Assembly: GCA_030248295.1 (NCBI GenBank)
Contig: JASANH010001374.1
Location: forward strand, 124,001 to 188,000
Direction: 5' to 3'
Source of the DNA: Mesodorylaimus sp. YZB2_4
Taxonomy: Eukaryota; Nematoda; Enoplea; Dorylaimida; Dorylaimidae
DNA length: 64,000 bases
The position numbers and the translations under genes were made by a program. Shown here in pieces: positions 24,625 to 38,278 of the stretch. The notes below the pieces were generated by a model. The model worked only from the letters and a program-made list of their open reading frames with translations, was not told the DNA's origin and did not search any database. Each line of letters starts with the position of its first letter. Position 1 is the first letter of the stretch.

Positions 24625-26268
24625 TGCACCCACCTTGACCAGGTCTGGCCCGAATGCATCGAAATGCACAGTTCACCCAAATCCATCAATAATTCACTGA
24701 AGGCGAGGATCTGGCCTTGATCACGAGACTATGCTCTTCCAAATCCAAACTAAGAGAATCGGTCAAAATGTTCATGTGAGTCAAATCATTCCATAAGAAA
24801 ATAAGAAGACGCAGAAAAATTTCAAAGACGAGAAAAACGAAATAAAAAATTTCAAATAAGATTCCCATTCCTGTCATAGAGGACTTATCAGCCACGGGTG
24901 CAAACTCATTCTACACTACCTTAGTCGAGCACGGGTTGGTTTTTGTGAAGAATGCGACCCCGAGGCAGTGAATAGTGTTCTGGCCCGCATGGCGTGGTTG
25001 AGCCCGCCTTCGGTCACATTTCACAATTTCGTGCCAGTCAATGGCCGACGCTGGATTTCTTAGAAATTGAGTTCATTTTAATGAAAGGCCCTCCTCATTT
25101 GTCATAATGGGTGCCGCCAGATGACGCGGGTCGTGGTCAGTCCGCCTCGTCAGTTCCATTAACTCCCATACACATGACAAGGGGTCGACGAGGCGCAGTT
25201 GAATGCGGGGGAGGCCCAGGTTATTTTCCATCGAGGCTTTGTGGACTTCAAAAACATGAGAATCGTGTGGTATAGGATGCTATATTACAACACTGTCCAC
25301 GCACAGAATGGGATGGTTCACAAAACCAATAGGTCACACACAACACTTTTGCACAACAGGGATGGGAAAAAATGTGAAAGAGAAAGGCTTGGCCCACTTC
25401 CGCTTCTGGCCTGACCTTACTGCTAATGATTATTGATGACCCATTTATGGTAGTTCCAGTGGTTCTTTAAAAATTTTGAGTTTGATTCAGGCACTCCCTC
25501 GTCTTCATGAGTTCCCATTTTAAATTGTTCTCTCCGTTCGCCTGAACAGCCCATTTTGCCTGCTGGCCAATAGTCAAACCAGCCAAATGGCATGAACAAT
25601 AGTTTCTTTGGACAAAGTCATGCATGGTCGACAGCCCGCTCGTTTGCCTTATTTCTGTCCTCCAAGCACCTCGATCGCAGTGCACCCACACCACAGACAC
25701 CAAGTAGCAGATGGGCCCGTGAAAAGATACGTGAATGAGGCCACGCGTACGAGGACAGCAAGGATCTATGATTTTTACAGTACATTACCTCCAGCGCAGG
25801 GAAGACATGACATGAGCTCAGCCTCTCCACCAAGTGTCGTAGGAGTAAATGGTATCACCAACCACTGCACTACCGTCCCCCCCCCCCCCGCGCCTGATGT
25901 AACACGCGCCCACCACCTACGTTCTGCCTGGTTATCGCCTCCCGTCGGACGAATCCTTGGGAGATTAGGTGGTGCCGCTGGGCTTGTACAGTCCGCATCG
26001 AACTCCCGATCAAGAGCGGCAGTATTCGACCTCTAGTAGCAGGTGAGACAGGTGAAACATCAACCAAACTGGTTGACGTGCCGGCCACGAGCACATGTTA
26101 CGCTGGTCCCATCCAACACTTGCCTTATCGTAAGCTCAAATAGTTTTTCTCACCGTACACTCGAAACAGTCAACCGTTCTCCAGCCATCACTTCAAAACG
26201 TATCAAGCAACCAATCGCAAAGCAGCCTGGCACTGCCAAAATAATATGTACACCTCAGAGTATGGGTT
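24625..26268. other. Spacer between the ZP and cadherin genes
   Basis: This holds the 5' flank of the ZP gene and the 3' untranslated region of the cadherin. A hydrophobic 70-codon frame at 24686-24895 (minus) has no supporting splice or family signal. A poly(C) run lies at about 25878-25889. Confidence 0.45.
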
Positions 26269-29200
26269 TTACAGGATCGTAGTCTTCTCGCCGTTTCGTT
26301 TTCTTTGCGCTGGAGCTGGTGCACGGCATCCATTCATTTCGGGTACATGACCGTTGCCATTCATGCCGTGGCCGTTGCTATTGTTCGGGTAGTCGGGAGG
26401 AGGAATGTAAACGTGAGACGGGGGCTGCCGCCTGCAACGAAAGGCGTTCAAAATCAGAACGTGGCTGGTGTTGATAACAGAACTGAACAAAAGCTTACTG
26501 TGCAAACATGTCCAACTTGCCAGAATTGTGCATACTACAAAATAAAGTGTGCAGTAACTGTAGTGTGTACAGCCGAGTGGCAAGAGTGTTGTGCACAGGG
26601 AAATAATACTGCAGGTAGGTCGGCAGATTGTCCAGTCCTCTATGGATTTCGTGACCCACTGGACATATGACATGCGAACAAGAGCCATTTGGTACACGAA
26701 CAGAGAAAGCGCCCCCCCCCCCAGCAGGGATGCATCTGCTACGGACAAAAGGAGCGAAACGCACCAGTCATCTGCTCCTGTGCATACCTGTAGATTCCAT
26801 CCTCCAAACTGAAATCAGCTTCGAGTACTTTGTCCAAATTCCTCTCGGCTGGAACTGCCATTTCCATAATCTGCAGCAACAATGGGTTAGTGGTTGGGAC
26901 TATGTGCAGCGAGAGGCAGCGTACTTGTGTTTCGTACTCCTTTTCACTCGGTGGTAGTATCAGGGCATTGTATTTGGGTAGGGCAGAGTAAAGTTGTACA
27001 CGATCAGTTGGAACCACTCGCGATGCCTTGTACCTGAAAGGGAGTCTGCTATCTCAATCCTAATGCGCATCTACGAGAGGGTTCAACCCCCGCCTAAGTA
27101 TAAAAATACTCTATGTAGGTTTTCTCTCGTAACCAAGTCTGGCAAGCGTGAGCATGTGACCGACGGCCGACTGCAGGAATATGTTTATCACTCGCCATAA
27201 CCTGGCAGGCACGAGAGACATTGGCAGTGTCCAGGCTAACGTTTAGCATATGCATAAAAAAGTAATGAATTGAGTGTGAACTGTAACGGGATGATAAATG
27301 GCAAGCCTTGCAGCCGATATGGGAGTGTGTGCAAGTACAGTGAGCTAAGCCCCTCTCCGATCTATGGTCACAATTGGTTGTGTAGCTAGTGTAAGTGTGG
27401 AATTAAGATCAGATGAGTAGCTTTTGGCGAGCCTTCGGATAAGAGATCTCATCTCATCTGAACCCGATTTCCCAAGACAGTTGATCGATTGCGGTAGGGT
27501 CTCATTTTCCTCCAGCCTAGGCCGGACGCCCATGAACAGTCACACCCGACCAGCTACCCCGATGCCCGCAGCAGCAGCTGATCATCGTGCCGTGTCCTCA
27601 CCTCGACCAAAAGTAGCACATGGCCAATATGCCAATAATAGCACCGACTACGATCACGCACGCCAACACGACCAATGCTATTTCGGCCGCTTGCCATCGG
27701 CCAGTAGCAAATAAGCCGGCAGCGAAACTCTCGTCAGCAGCTCCGTCCACTCCGGCCATTAGCACTTGATCTTGAGGACCAAAGGCCTGTCGTAATTGAC
27801 GCACAGTAAGCCATCCGGATAACTCGCCTTTAATTCGCTCAACATTAGCCTTTTCGAAGAGCATATCGAATTCGTCGTGACGGCAAATACTTTTCGTCAG
27901 TGGATTGATAGCGTACCAAGTCAGCTCCGTACTGCAACACAATGTACACTTGTGCGAGTGCTTGAGCCAGACTCGTGTTTACTTACCCGACCATGTCGAA
28001 ATCGTTCGTTTCTCGCATCGACTCCACTCCGAGAGCCTTGCATTGACCTACTCGAGATTGCATGGACCTAGTGCAAGCACGGAGTTCAATGCTTGTTTGT
28101 CGAGGTAGGTTAGTGAAAACGGTACCTTTTCATGTCAGGAATGTACCTTTCGATGACGCCCGGCTGCACACCGTCCACTGTCATTATGAACCGATTCGAG
28201 TCCGTGATCAAGTTCACCTTAAAGAAGTGATGGCTTGAGGAGACTAGGAAGCACGAGGACGGCCGAGACACGGGAATGCTCTGTCTTCATTAATCCGCAT
28301 AGCGACCAGGAAAGGGAGCGAGAGGCTTACCACCACATCCGCCTTGGCCGCCAATGGCTGCCCACTTGCCGGACTATCTTTGGCTTCGACACGCAGTTCC
28401 AAATACGGTCTCTGTCCGTGACCACGTTCAGGGAGCAGCTTCACCGTTTTGATCTCTCCGTTGTTGGCATCGATGGTGAAGTAGTAATAGTCTGGGCTAG
28501 TTGCATCCAGAGAATACACCACTCTGCTGTTTTCCTCCGCGTCTGCATCAGTGGCCTGAAAGGGCGTATTGTCACCTGTGAGGACACGTTATCCCCTCAA
28601 AATCAGCTCGGTGTTTTTCAGAGTCTCAGGGTGTCAAAAACAAAGCTGACAGAAAAACAGATATTGAATGCAAAGTTCAGGATAACAATTCCTGCCGCGT
28701 CAACTGATAGCGGCATTCCAAACACACCACCAAGGTGATTACTTGAAAAGGACCCGCTAGGTGTCGTTTGAGAAGGCCATACCTTATATGTAAGGCAATC
28801 AGCACTTACTTGGACAGTGATCACGTGACTGGCGGGAGGGGCGTCTGATGCCACTGCTGCGAAGTAAGTCCTATGAGTGCCGAGCGTATCATCGAAAAGG
28901 AACCGAGGCGGGTTGTCATTCGCATCGGCGATCCCCACCACGACTTGAGCGTAGTCGACCGAAACTCGACCTGAAACCAAACAGCTATGCTTACTGTACA
29001 GTACGACCAGCATGAGCTAGCTGTACCGTTGGTCCCTGGTACTGACACACTGACATTCAGCGTGTACCGATCGACCGTTTCGCGATCAACCACCCCTCGT
29101 AGACGCAATTCGCAATCACCTTCGCTGTTGGAATTCGCGGAAAAGCCACCTATAACCAAACAGTCAGGAGCTGACCGTGGTCTTGGCAGAGTAGTCCATA

Positions 29201-32200
29201 CCGCCGTAGTTTCCTGACACGATATTGCACTGCAGTCCAAGCAGGCTGGCGGGTTTGTTCTCTACGCGAAGTACATGCACGAATGCAGCACCGTCCGCAC
29301 CCTCGGTCATGGAGACACTGAAAACGAATGAGTAAGAGCAATGCCTACTGGGGACTCTGAGGGTTTCTAGGAGGGCAGACACCAAGCCTCGTCTGGGGGC
29401 TGGGGCTGACCGCGGGACATTCTACTGTATGTGAGGGTATTTTCAGTAAAGACCCCGCCGAATCATAGGGGCATCGGATCGCATCTTTCAAAGCAAACAT
29501 TTTGCAAGAAAATGTAAGCCCCATCTATCCAGCACACTATAGCCAAGATTTTATCGCGGTCATTTTTTTATGCTGGGCCTGTATGGGCTTTGTTCAGCAA
29601 AGGAACGAAGCCAAATTTGTCGACCTAGATCACGAGTGGGCACTGAAACTGACAATGAGTTGGCAGCAAGCAACTTTGGTGGGGTGCTCGAACAGCTTCA
29701 TCTTCCCTGACCCTTTATGCCCATGACCGAGTTCTGTACCTATAGGCGCGCATCGACAGATGCCTATCCACTCCCTACAGCTACCCTACACCGCAGGGGG
29801 CCACGACCCTAGTAGGCCTAGCGGCGTCTGCCTCTCACGCGGTGCGCACTTAGAGGGGAGAGTTCGACTCCCGCCTGGGTAAAAAATATGTTCCATAGCT
29901 CTCGAGTGCGCTGCATGGTGCTTGGTGCTTGGCTATGGATAAAGTATGACATGGTTTGACCACCAGTCCAGTGAATCCAGTGCTGAGCGGCTGGAAGTAC
30001 TGCATGGAGGAAGACCTCCCCTTAATCGAGCGAACAGATACGCATCTCACCTGTGTTGTCCCGAACTGAATTTCACAGGGGGCCCATCCTGAGTGGTCGG
30101 AGCTACAGTGGCAGGCACTGCGGCAGCCTTGGCGGACTCATCTGGCACTACGAACGGTGTGTCCACACCGATCGGCATCTCTCGTGGTTGCAATCTCTGT
30201 ATCTGTATGGCAGCTGTGGCAGTGCTGGACAAAGGAGGCAGTCCATTGTCCCTCGCTTCGATCAATAACTAAAGCCAGAAGCCAGTCGTGACTAGAATTC
30301 AACAATGTATTTTTTGTCATACTGTAATGTCATTATTGCGGGCGTTCTTGAGTGACCGTTTGACTGAAATGACTCCCGTCACAGGGTCGATGGCGAAGAA
30401 TTGAGTGGCATTCCCGTATCCAGTCAGCTTGTACCGTACCTCGTTATTCATTTCCTAGAAAACTCCTGACCCCATCCACCCCTAGTATGGACTCTATGAA
30501 TGGTACCTCCACATCCTGATCCACTGCAGTCACTTGCAGCACGGGCGTGCCAACTTGAATGCTCTCCACCAAGGTGGCGGCATAGGACTGGGGTTGGAAG
30601 ATAGGGATCCAGTCGTTAATGTCCTGAAAGAGACAAGGCTTAACAAATTCATATCAGGGGATAGTGTAGCCTCACTGCCTGGTGGAGAGAATTATTGATC
30701 TCCCTTGGCTGGAATACGCCAACCCCTTGGACTGATGTTTCAGACGCGGGTCGCATGCTCTCTCACGCCTGTCGGGCAAGGTTACGATAGGAAGACTCAC
30801 CTTGACCCGGACTTCGATATTGGCAGTTGCACCGGGCACCTTCTCGTGGTTTTGTTTCGTGCCAATAATCAGCGAATGCATGCGGCGTTGCTCGGCGTCC
30901 AGGTTAGCCAATGTGGACACAGTCCCTGTGGTTGCGTCGACTGCGAATAAGGTTGGGTCGCCTTGTTTCAGCACGTAGGTGACTGGACCTTTCAGGGCTG
31001 GCGCTGTGGCCTGAAATGTGGAGTCAACTACGCAGTCAGCTAGGTCATGTCGTGAGCGCAGCGCTACCTACCTCTACGGTGACTAGCTCGCGTGGTCCCA
31101 CATTCTCATCGATCTCAATTACGTAATTATCGTTGACGAAGACTGGTAGTAGGCTCGTTTTGTCCACTACTCGCACTTCGGCCTCGACGTGGGATTCTTT
31201 AGGAATGGCACCACCATCCCGAGCCACTACTCGTAGATGGTGAGCAGACTTCTCGGCCGTTTTTAGAGCTACTTTTGATCTGAGTGTACCATCCGGGTCC
31301 ATTACGAAGTCCCTGCAGCAAAGTGAGCATCGGAAATTACTCTTGCCTGGACATAAGGGCCACTTACGACGCGGAGGGTGAGCTTGGATCGATGGCCAAC
31401 TTGACAGCACCATTCGGACCCCAGTCTGCGTCCTCGACGCGTAAACGTCCAATGAATGTATCAGCTGGTGATCCGTCTTCCACAACGAATATGATGGGTT
31501 TGATGTTGGTGAAAATCGGGGCGTTATCATTCTCATCACCGACCATCACACTCACTGTCACATTTTCGTCCTGGAAACAGACCCTATTTGTCCTGTACCA
31601 GGCTTGCCCAACCAGAGCTTGGCTTGGTTTGCATACTCAAATATAAAATGTATGTCTTGCACAAGGGATTGTAGAGGCTCGTCTGTCAATCGACTCTCCG
31701 CATGGACTCGTCAGGGTGATGTTTAAGCCATGGCCCTGGGTCGTTCCCGCAAGTACTACTGACCCAATGTACCCAGGCCCACTAAACCCCCGCTCACAGC
31801 AGCAGAGCAGCCCAGACTCACTATCGTAGATCCAAGAGCTTGGACTGTCAGTTTGTATGACTGCGTAATTTCGCGGTCGAGTGTGGCTGCCGTGGAGAGC
31901 GTACCCCTAGAATCATTGGCGCCACGTGCATTTCAGTGGTGGCTCAAATAATACCCTTACGTCTCACGATCGATGCGAAACACGTTGTCTTCATTTCCTT
32001 TCGTAATAGAAAAATGTAGTTTCTCGCGACCATCGCTCTAAATAGCAGGGCTTGCACAAAAGTGGAGGGGCGGGAGTGGGTGCATACCCCAAGCCTCAAT
32101 ATGGTCGTCCCCATCGGTGCTGCTTCGCTGATGGTCACGTTGTAGGTGTTGGTCGGCGAGATGATGGTGGCGGTGGTGGTTGTATCTGCGGTGGTGCCTA

Positions 32201-35200
32201 TTGAGGTGGTCATGATAGTAGTAGTGGCCTGGGTGGTCGTCTGTGTCGATGCGGCAGTGGTAGTGCTTTCCGCGACATCCACTACGATTATGGTTTGGGC
32301 AGATCTAGCAGGGTCGAGTGTTACTTGCAGTGGTCAGCAGCCAGGGGGCTCGCTTACCTGCCTCCACCATCCGTGGCTTGGAGCAAGACTTGGAATTGAT
32401 CACCAGTCGTTAAGGGAGCGATGGAGACCAGATTATGCGTGTCCTTATTGTAGCGGAAAAATCGCTCTCCATTGTTGGTGACTGAGACGATGGTGTACTG
32501 CAGCTCACCAAACTTGCTACTATCCGCGTCCTTAGCTTGAATCTGGAAAGGACTCCGACTAGTGCATGTTCTGTTTTACCACGCCACCAAATTTTGATAT
32601 GAGCACTCGAGAGTGGGAACACAGTGTGCTAACCTGGCCGCTAGTCCCATGCAGACAACAGGCGGTCAGGTTGTCAACGCTGTTGATTTGCTGTCAGCTC
32701 TGGGACTCCCTAACTCAGGACCATACCTTCAGCACGTTTTGTATAACCACGTCAGCTGCGGCCGTAGCTTGGTAGACCTGTCGCTCGAAAGATGGTTCGT
32801 TGTCATTCACATCGAGCACGTCGATTTTGATGGACAATGGCTGACTGCTTCGAATAGGAGCCGTTCCAACTTCTCTGGCTTGAATCTGTTTCAGAGGAGA
32901 ACATGCAGGCGTGCAAAATGACGCCTCAGGGCAATCTTACTGTGAGCGCGTATGTCTTGGGACTCGCACCGTCAGCGTCCAAGTTGGGGGAATTCAGATA
33001 AACGTATCCACCTTGATTCACTGCGAACACTGATGCTCCGATGCCCATGAGAATGTATTGGTACGTGGCTGGGGGCATGCCAGGCTTCTGTAAAGTTAGA
33101 TATGTATCAGCAGTGCAATGCATCACAGCTGCTATGGATGCACTAGAGCAGACATCCAGATGCACCAAATGTCACAATTGAGTTTGTATCCCCCGCGTAT
33201 ATATCATGTACTGTAGTGTAGCGAGCGCTAGTGTGAAGCTAGCTCGCAAGTGCTTCGGCCGCAGCAGGTGATCAGCATAGGGTACTCTTCTCCCTTCACG
33301 TGACACATGTATATTTTCAGCCATGTTCATTGGCAGACGCACACTGTCTTTGAGCATTGTGACCTGACTCGCGGTTGAATCGTATCCACGTACAGAAGAG
33401 GCAGATTGCATATGCGGGCCTACTGTAGACTAGACCCTGATGACTAATTGTAAGCCTTGTTTTTATAAGGTTTGTGGCCATAATTTCTGAGTTCTCCTGG
33501 AGCATGAGACAAGTCACAATGTTTTGAAGCTGTGGAGTGCATGCGCCAAAGAAAATCGAGCTAATGTAAAATGCACGGCATAGAGAGACATAGTGCGCAA
33601 AATGGTGACAATGCTACCACCAGTCCTCCCTCTTACCAAGTCCTCGTCGGTCACTAAAATCTGCAAAGGTTCTGCGGTTTCTTCAGCCGCAATCCGAACA
33701 GTAGTGCCAATCTCCGAGTTCTCCTCGATGTATCCCCTCAGTCCAGATGCCTCCAAAACAGGGTCATGCAGGTTTTCGGCTCCGTTATCCACTTCTACTA
33801 TCAGTCGAGCGAGGCTGTACAGGCCTGTGGCCCCTGTTTCTTTGGCCTGAGGTAGAACAGAGAATAGCTGTCAGCTGCCAGAAAGGAGGGCCGAATCAAG
33901 GGCTGTGTGCGCGAGGGGAGTGGCTAGGGCTGGGGTGACAACTTGCTGCTCCTGCAACCAATAACCGAGTGGTGCCTCTCACCATAAAGTATATCACGTA
34001 TTTGTCCACATCCCCGAACGGCACTGGCCGCACTTGACTAATTGCTGCGCTGGACGGGTCCATGAAAAAGTACATTTCGTAATTGGCTGGAGTTCCTTAA
34101 ACGAGACATTGATCGGCATGGGAAAATATGCGCGGTTGTGCCTACCATTCAAAAACTTGAACGTAATGGCCTTTCCATATTCCATGTCCTGGGCCTCGAT
34201 AGGCTTGGGCGATACTTGCAATGGTTGGATACCCTGCGGGAACAAAGCGGAGTGTTGGAAGTTATAATTCCAGATTTGGGCACGTCATTGGCACTGTATC
34301 AAGTAAAGTGCCAGTGCCGTGCCGTGCCGTGCCTGTATTTTGGGAATGAGCACAGCATAGCGCATTTCGAGGGAGCACCTACCGGGACAATACCGGGCTG
34401 AAGCCGTATCGTGTACTCGACATCGGCGCACACCCCGCCAAATGGTCGGCAATCGGGATGCACGAAACTGGGTGGCTTATCAGTGGTTCCGGTTGGTACG
34501 CGAGGAGCGAGCAGTGTTTGGGGGATCTGACGGTGGTTTCGACTTCTAGGTGTGTCCTAAATAAGATCGGCACTGAAGTGGGTGCATCAGACGGTCAGAT
34601 TTCCAATTCGTATGGTATGAAAGTGTGGATGCTAGGACTGGTGAGGTGGCAGAAAGTGAGTGAGGAGGGGTCTTTTTACATCACTAAACAAACTTGTAAC
34701 CAGCATTCCTGGTGGTCGGGAGATCGATACTCTTCCCTAAATGGGAGGCGTCAACCACTTCGGTTGATGTTTCAGTGCAAGGTAGAGTCGTGAGACTTGC
34801 CTTTTTTCCAGCTGGAGATTTTTGTCCCATAGACTCACCAGCCGCCAGGGTGCGCTGGTCACACAGTGACTGGGAGAATCCTCTTCATCCAGCAGTCTGC
34901 TGCATGAAATTCAGGAAAATTCAACTTGTTTAGGGCAACTCTGTTATGGACGAAGCGCGGATTAACGCGATCTGCGTCATCTCTAATCGTAAGCATGGGA
35001 CAAATTTCTGCAAACTGAGGGAGTTGGCCTGGTCCTATAACTTTCTGACGCACGAATACACGCAAGGTGCATACTCTAGTTTGCACTAACAAGTCGATTT
35101 GGCCTGACTTATGCAACGGGTCTCAGGTTGGGGGACTGGCAGTGAACTATCTTGCCTTTCTGCTTGGAAGGACCGTTTTGATATTTCCCACCGGGTGTGT

Positions 35201-38109
35201 GCTTGTCAGAGGGCTCTGCAACCCCAACGTGACCCCGTATTTATCGGTCCCCATTGGTACTATGTATGTGGTAGGTGTGTTTGGCCCGTGGAGAAGGCAG
35301 TGTATCTGGTTGCCTTATGCACGGAGCAGTATGTGGTTGCCTCGACTGGCCTTGGCATACAGCGTATCAGTTGCCTTCGTTGGCCGCTCGATACGCTCCT
35401 CCAGGCGAGGCCGAAACCCGTCGGGTTGATGTCTCAGGCACCAACCACTAGAAGACCTGCCTGAAGGGTTTTTGAGTCCATCCGCTCCCCGCGGCATCTT
35501 CTCCAATATAGGGCTATTCCACCTATTACATCTCGGTCAAAGCCTGTCATGTCTCATCGTCAGCATCAGTTAGGGCCAAAGGTGGAACTTTAGGGTTGCA
35601 TGCGTGTGCTACAAATAAAAAACCCGCTGTCAGAGGATGTCTTCATGACCTATACTTACATGAAGAGTCAGAATATGTTCAATAAGGTCCAGAGTTTCAG
35701 TGAAGTTTTCTGATTGGCTCGAGTTGGTCTGCAATATAAAGAATGGCTGATACATTATAACATAACTGACTGGACGTATCGTGTGCACAGTGATCACATT
35801 ATTGTATTGGCGAGGCATGTCCCGCTAAGGTTAGGAGAAATTGGAAAATTTAGGGTGAATTTGCGATGTCACTGAAGAATGCGCCAGATGCATGTGTCTG
35901 CGCAAGGAGGGATAAGGATATTCGAAATCGATGTTTATGAAGTTCAAATTATCCAAAGCATCACAGGAAGTCAAATTGGTGGAAATTTAAAAGCTATGTT
36001 ACCAGCGCACCCCGGCGGCGGGAGATAGCAGAGACCGAAGTCCCTCGGACAAAAAAGCTCAGACTGGAGTGGAGGCTGGCAAGTCTCGCGGCTAACCTGC
36101 CGCTGAAAAATCATCCGAAATGGTTGACTTATCCCAGTCAGGGTATCGATCTTCCGACCGCCAGGAATGCTGGTTTCAGCTTCGAAAGTTCGTGAAGCTC
36201 TGAAGCCTGCTTCCTTTTTTGATGGTATCTACAACAGGCTTCCGACACGTCGATTTCAAATGCTTTATACATTTTTTAAAAGGGAGTGCTAAGAGGAGAT
36301 CAAATCCGTGAAGACCCAACTTGCTTTCGATTTCCAAAAACCGCTGCACCAAATCGGCTATCAAAAGCAAGTAAATGTGGACCCCATGTTGGAAGAGTGA
36401 GGGTCAAAGAGCCAGCAACAGTTGTTGTGATCCAATATCCTGCAGACCATGGCCACTCACCAAAGATGCGATGTCACATAGCGAGCCATCGAAATTGTGG
36501 GTCTCGTTCCCGTCGCACGTTTTGTTATGGAATATAGTAACCGAGATTTCCCTCTGAAATGAACTTGTGCTGCACTCGACCCACATCCAGTGTCCCTTTC
36601 TCACCACAACCACTTCCTCGTGTTCCTCCATGTAAATGCACAACAATGTGAGTCGTACCGGATCCTCCTAAAACTGATTGTGAAGTCAATCCTGGAAGCC
36701 AAAGGCTGTCGATGCTTACCTCATCCTGTTGCCACCTGCCTAAAGTCAACTGCAGTCCATTGAGTCGGACTCGGCCATCGGTCTCATTGGCCAGGCTCAA
36801 TACAATGGCCTCATCGCCTTTGGCACCAGCACCCACTATTTGGTGAGTCAGGTCGATTACTGTGGATGAAAACAGGGTTAGGTCAGAGCGGCGAAGCACG
36901 ACGCGAATCGGCTTACCGAGATTCGTTGAGTTGTTCCTGGCGTAGAGTACCAGTTCGCCATTGGATGAGTTTGTTGAGCAGGCTAAATCAAAGTCAAGTC
37001 GGTTTGCCGAGCACCAAGTGCATTGCCTCCCACGTGCTGATTGTGAGTGTATACGTCATGGGAACACTCGGGGATGACTGGTGAGACTTTCAGGGCCGAA
37101 ATGTGCAACCCCGAAAAAAAAGACAGCACCTTGCGAGGGAGATGGGCCCTGCGTTGCATCTACAGTACGCCTAACAGATTGTCGGTCATAGCAGCCTGCC
37201 CAACTTTAAGTACCGCACTCTATTGACCCATGGTCTTAGAAAACCACAAGTTGACCAAAGAACAAAAAGTTCGAACAACAGGCACTCGATAGGGGGCCCT
37301 TGAAAACATTGCAGTATCACACGATGGCACAAAAACTTAAACGAGCTGCTATACGATCAGACGAAACAACACGAGTGGCCATTCTCGATGATGCTATGTT
37401 GGTCAGAGAATCATGTAAAAAGCGGGGTCTTAAAGTGCTGTCACTCACAACTTACATTGGCTCGTGACAATCACAACATTGTCTGCACAGACGAGTAGTG
37501 ACTGACTGGAATGTGGAAAACGTGTCGGGGGGGGGGGGCAGATGTCAAATGTGTTTATCAGTATTACTGCGGGCTTCAGAGATGAAATAAGAATCCTGGA
37601 CCCCATGTCTGACATCAGAAGCCAAGGTGCGCTGGGAGCTGGCAATGTGTGGTAGGGTAGGACCATGTAAAGGTCGTGGGGTGCACCCTGATCAGACATG
37701 TAATCCACATCTCTTCCCCGCCTGGCGCGAATCGCTCTTGCACCCGTGAATACTTCCTCTATGCTGGACCCCTCGAGATAGAGCGAGTCTGGGTCGAATC
37801 CTGGCTGGTTCTAGGACTAGTCGCTGTAGGTGCCTTCAGTCCATCTACGTATCTCGTACCGAGCGGTTGGGTCTCATCCCAACAGCCTTGCCCTATTCCA
37901 ATGCTCGTCACACACTCGCGGAGGTGTCCGCCAGTCGGCCCAGGAAAGGGGCAGGGCATCACAGACATTAGCTCGATCTTCCAAGGGACAGCCCATTAGA
38001 GCCTGAGCAACCGTGCCGAATGCAGAAAGTACTCTAGGCATGACTTACGCTTGACACAAGATCCATAGCAGATCCAACAGAAAAATAAGATAGCAGTAAA
38101 AATCCACAT
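26269..38109 (-). CDS. Large non-classical cadherin with PDZ-ligand tail
   Basis: About 28 exons. The start at 38109 gives a signal peptide (WIFTAILFFCWICYGSC). N-terminal, non-cadherin exons include 36917-36982, 36720-36859, 36461-36667 and 35660-35728. Cadherin repeats follow between about 34.5 and 28.2 kb, with linkers DVNDNEPSF (32.8 kb), DENDNAPIF (31.5 kb), DINDWIPIF (30.6 kb) and DANDNPPRF (28.9 kb); other linkers are degenerate. A Thr-rich insert lies near 32.15-32.28 kb. The exon 27602-27931 carries a membrane-proximal region and the single membrane segment IALVVLACVIVVGAIIGILA. The tail uses 26925-27033, 26788-26870 and 26269-26431, is about 117 residues, and ends TTIL, a class I PDZ ligand. 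No catenin-binding region is seen. The layout recalls protocadherin-15/Cad99C-type proteins, but that is weak. Joins near 37.5 kb and 36.2-35.1 kb are unresolved. Confidence 0.87.
27050..27110 (+). repeat. tRNA-like SINE fragment (B box)
   Basis: GCGCATCTACGAGAGGGTTC then AACCCCCGCCTAAGTATAAA lies just downstream of an acceptor on the other strand. It matches the pattern at 29.86 kb and, on the opposite strand, at 14.45 and 51.48 kb. Confidence 0.55.
29810..29892 (+). repeat. tRNA-like SINE fragment
   Basis: TCTGCCTCTCACGCGGTGCG followed by AGAGTTCGACTCCCGCCTGG and a GTAAAAAAT tail. The minus strand at 14.42-14.52 kb shows the same order (TCTGTCTCTCACGCTGAATG then TTCGACTCCCGCCCAGG). Confidence 0.65.
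30679..30751 (+). repeat. Dispersed repeat family, partial copy
   Basis: TATTGATCTCCCTTGGCTGG then ACTGATGTTTCAG, in a cadherin intron. Same family as 34697-34866. Confidence 0.65.
34697..34866 (+). repeat. Dispersed repeat family, long copy
   Basis: Opens ACCAGCATTCCTGGTGGTCG, continues GGGAGGCGTCAACCACTTCG and GTTGATGTTTCAG, and ends CAGGGTGCGCTGGTCACAC. It lies in a cadherin intron and serves as a reference copy for the family. Confidence 0.8.
35385..35465 (+). repeat. Dispersed repeat family, partial copy
   Basis: CGATACGCTCCTCCAGGCGA, then GTCGGGTTGATGTCTCAGGC. Diverged member in a cadherin intron. Confidence 0.5.
36001..36177 (-). repeat. Dispersed repeat family, inverted long copy
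   Basis: On the minus strand it opens ACCAGCATTCCTGGCGGTCG and AAGATCGATACCCTGACTGG, passes CGGTCTCTGCTATCTCCCGC, and closes CGGGGTGCGCTGGT. The layout equals 34697-34866 with the centre better preserved. Confidence 0.8.
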
Positions 38110-38278
38110 CTTTGCACCTGCTTTTATTGGACCGATCTGAAAAAACCTGTCAAATTCATTGGCCCAAGTTCATGACGAGCTGGTGCTACAATCATGGTCA
38201 CGAAGGCGAGGTAATGGAGACGCGTGTGGAGAATGGGGTGGCGCCAGGCACAAGAATATGATCCCACATCCTCGTTGG

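Noticed and set aside
24686..24895. Hydrophobic minus frame that might be a ZP first exon
   Set aside because: The ATG at 24624 already gives a complete signal peptide and no join from this frame keeps phase.
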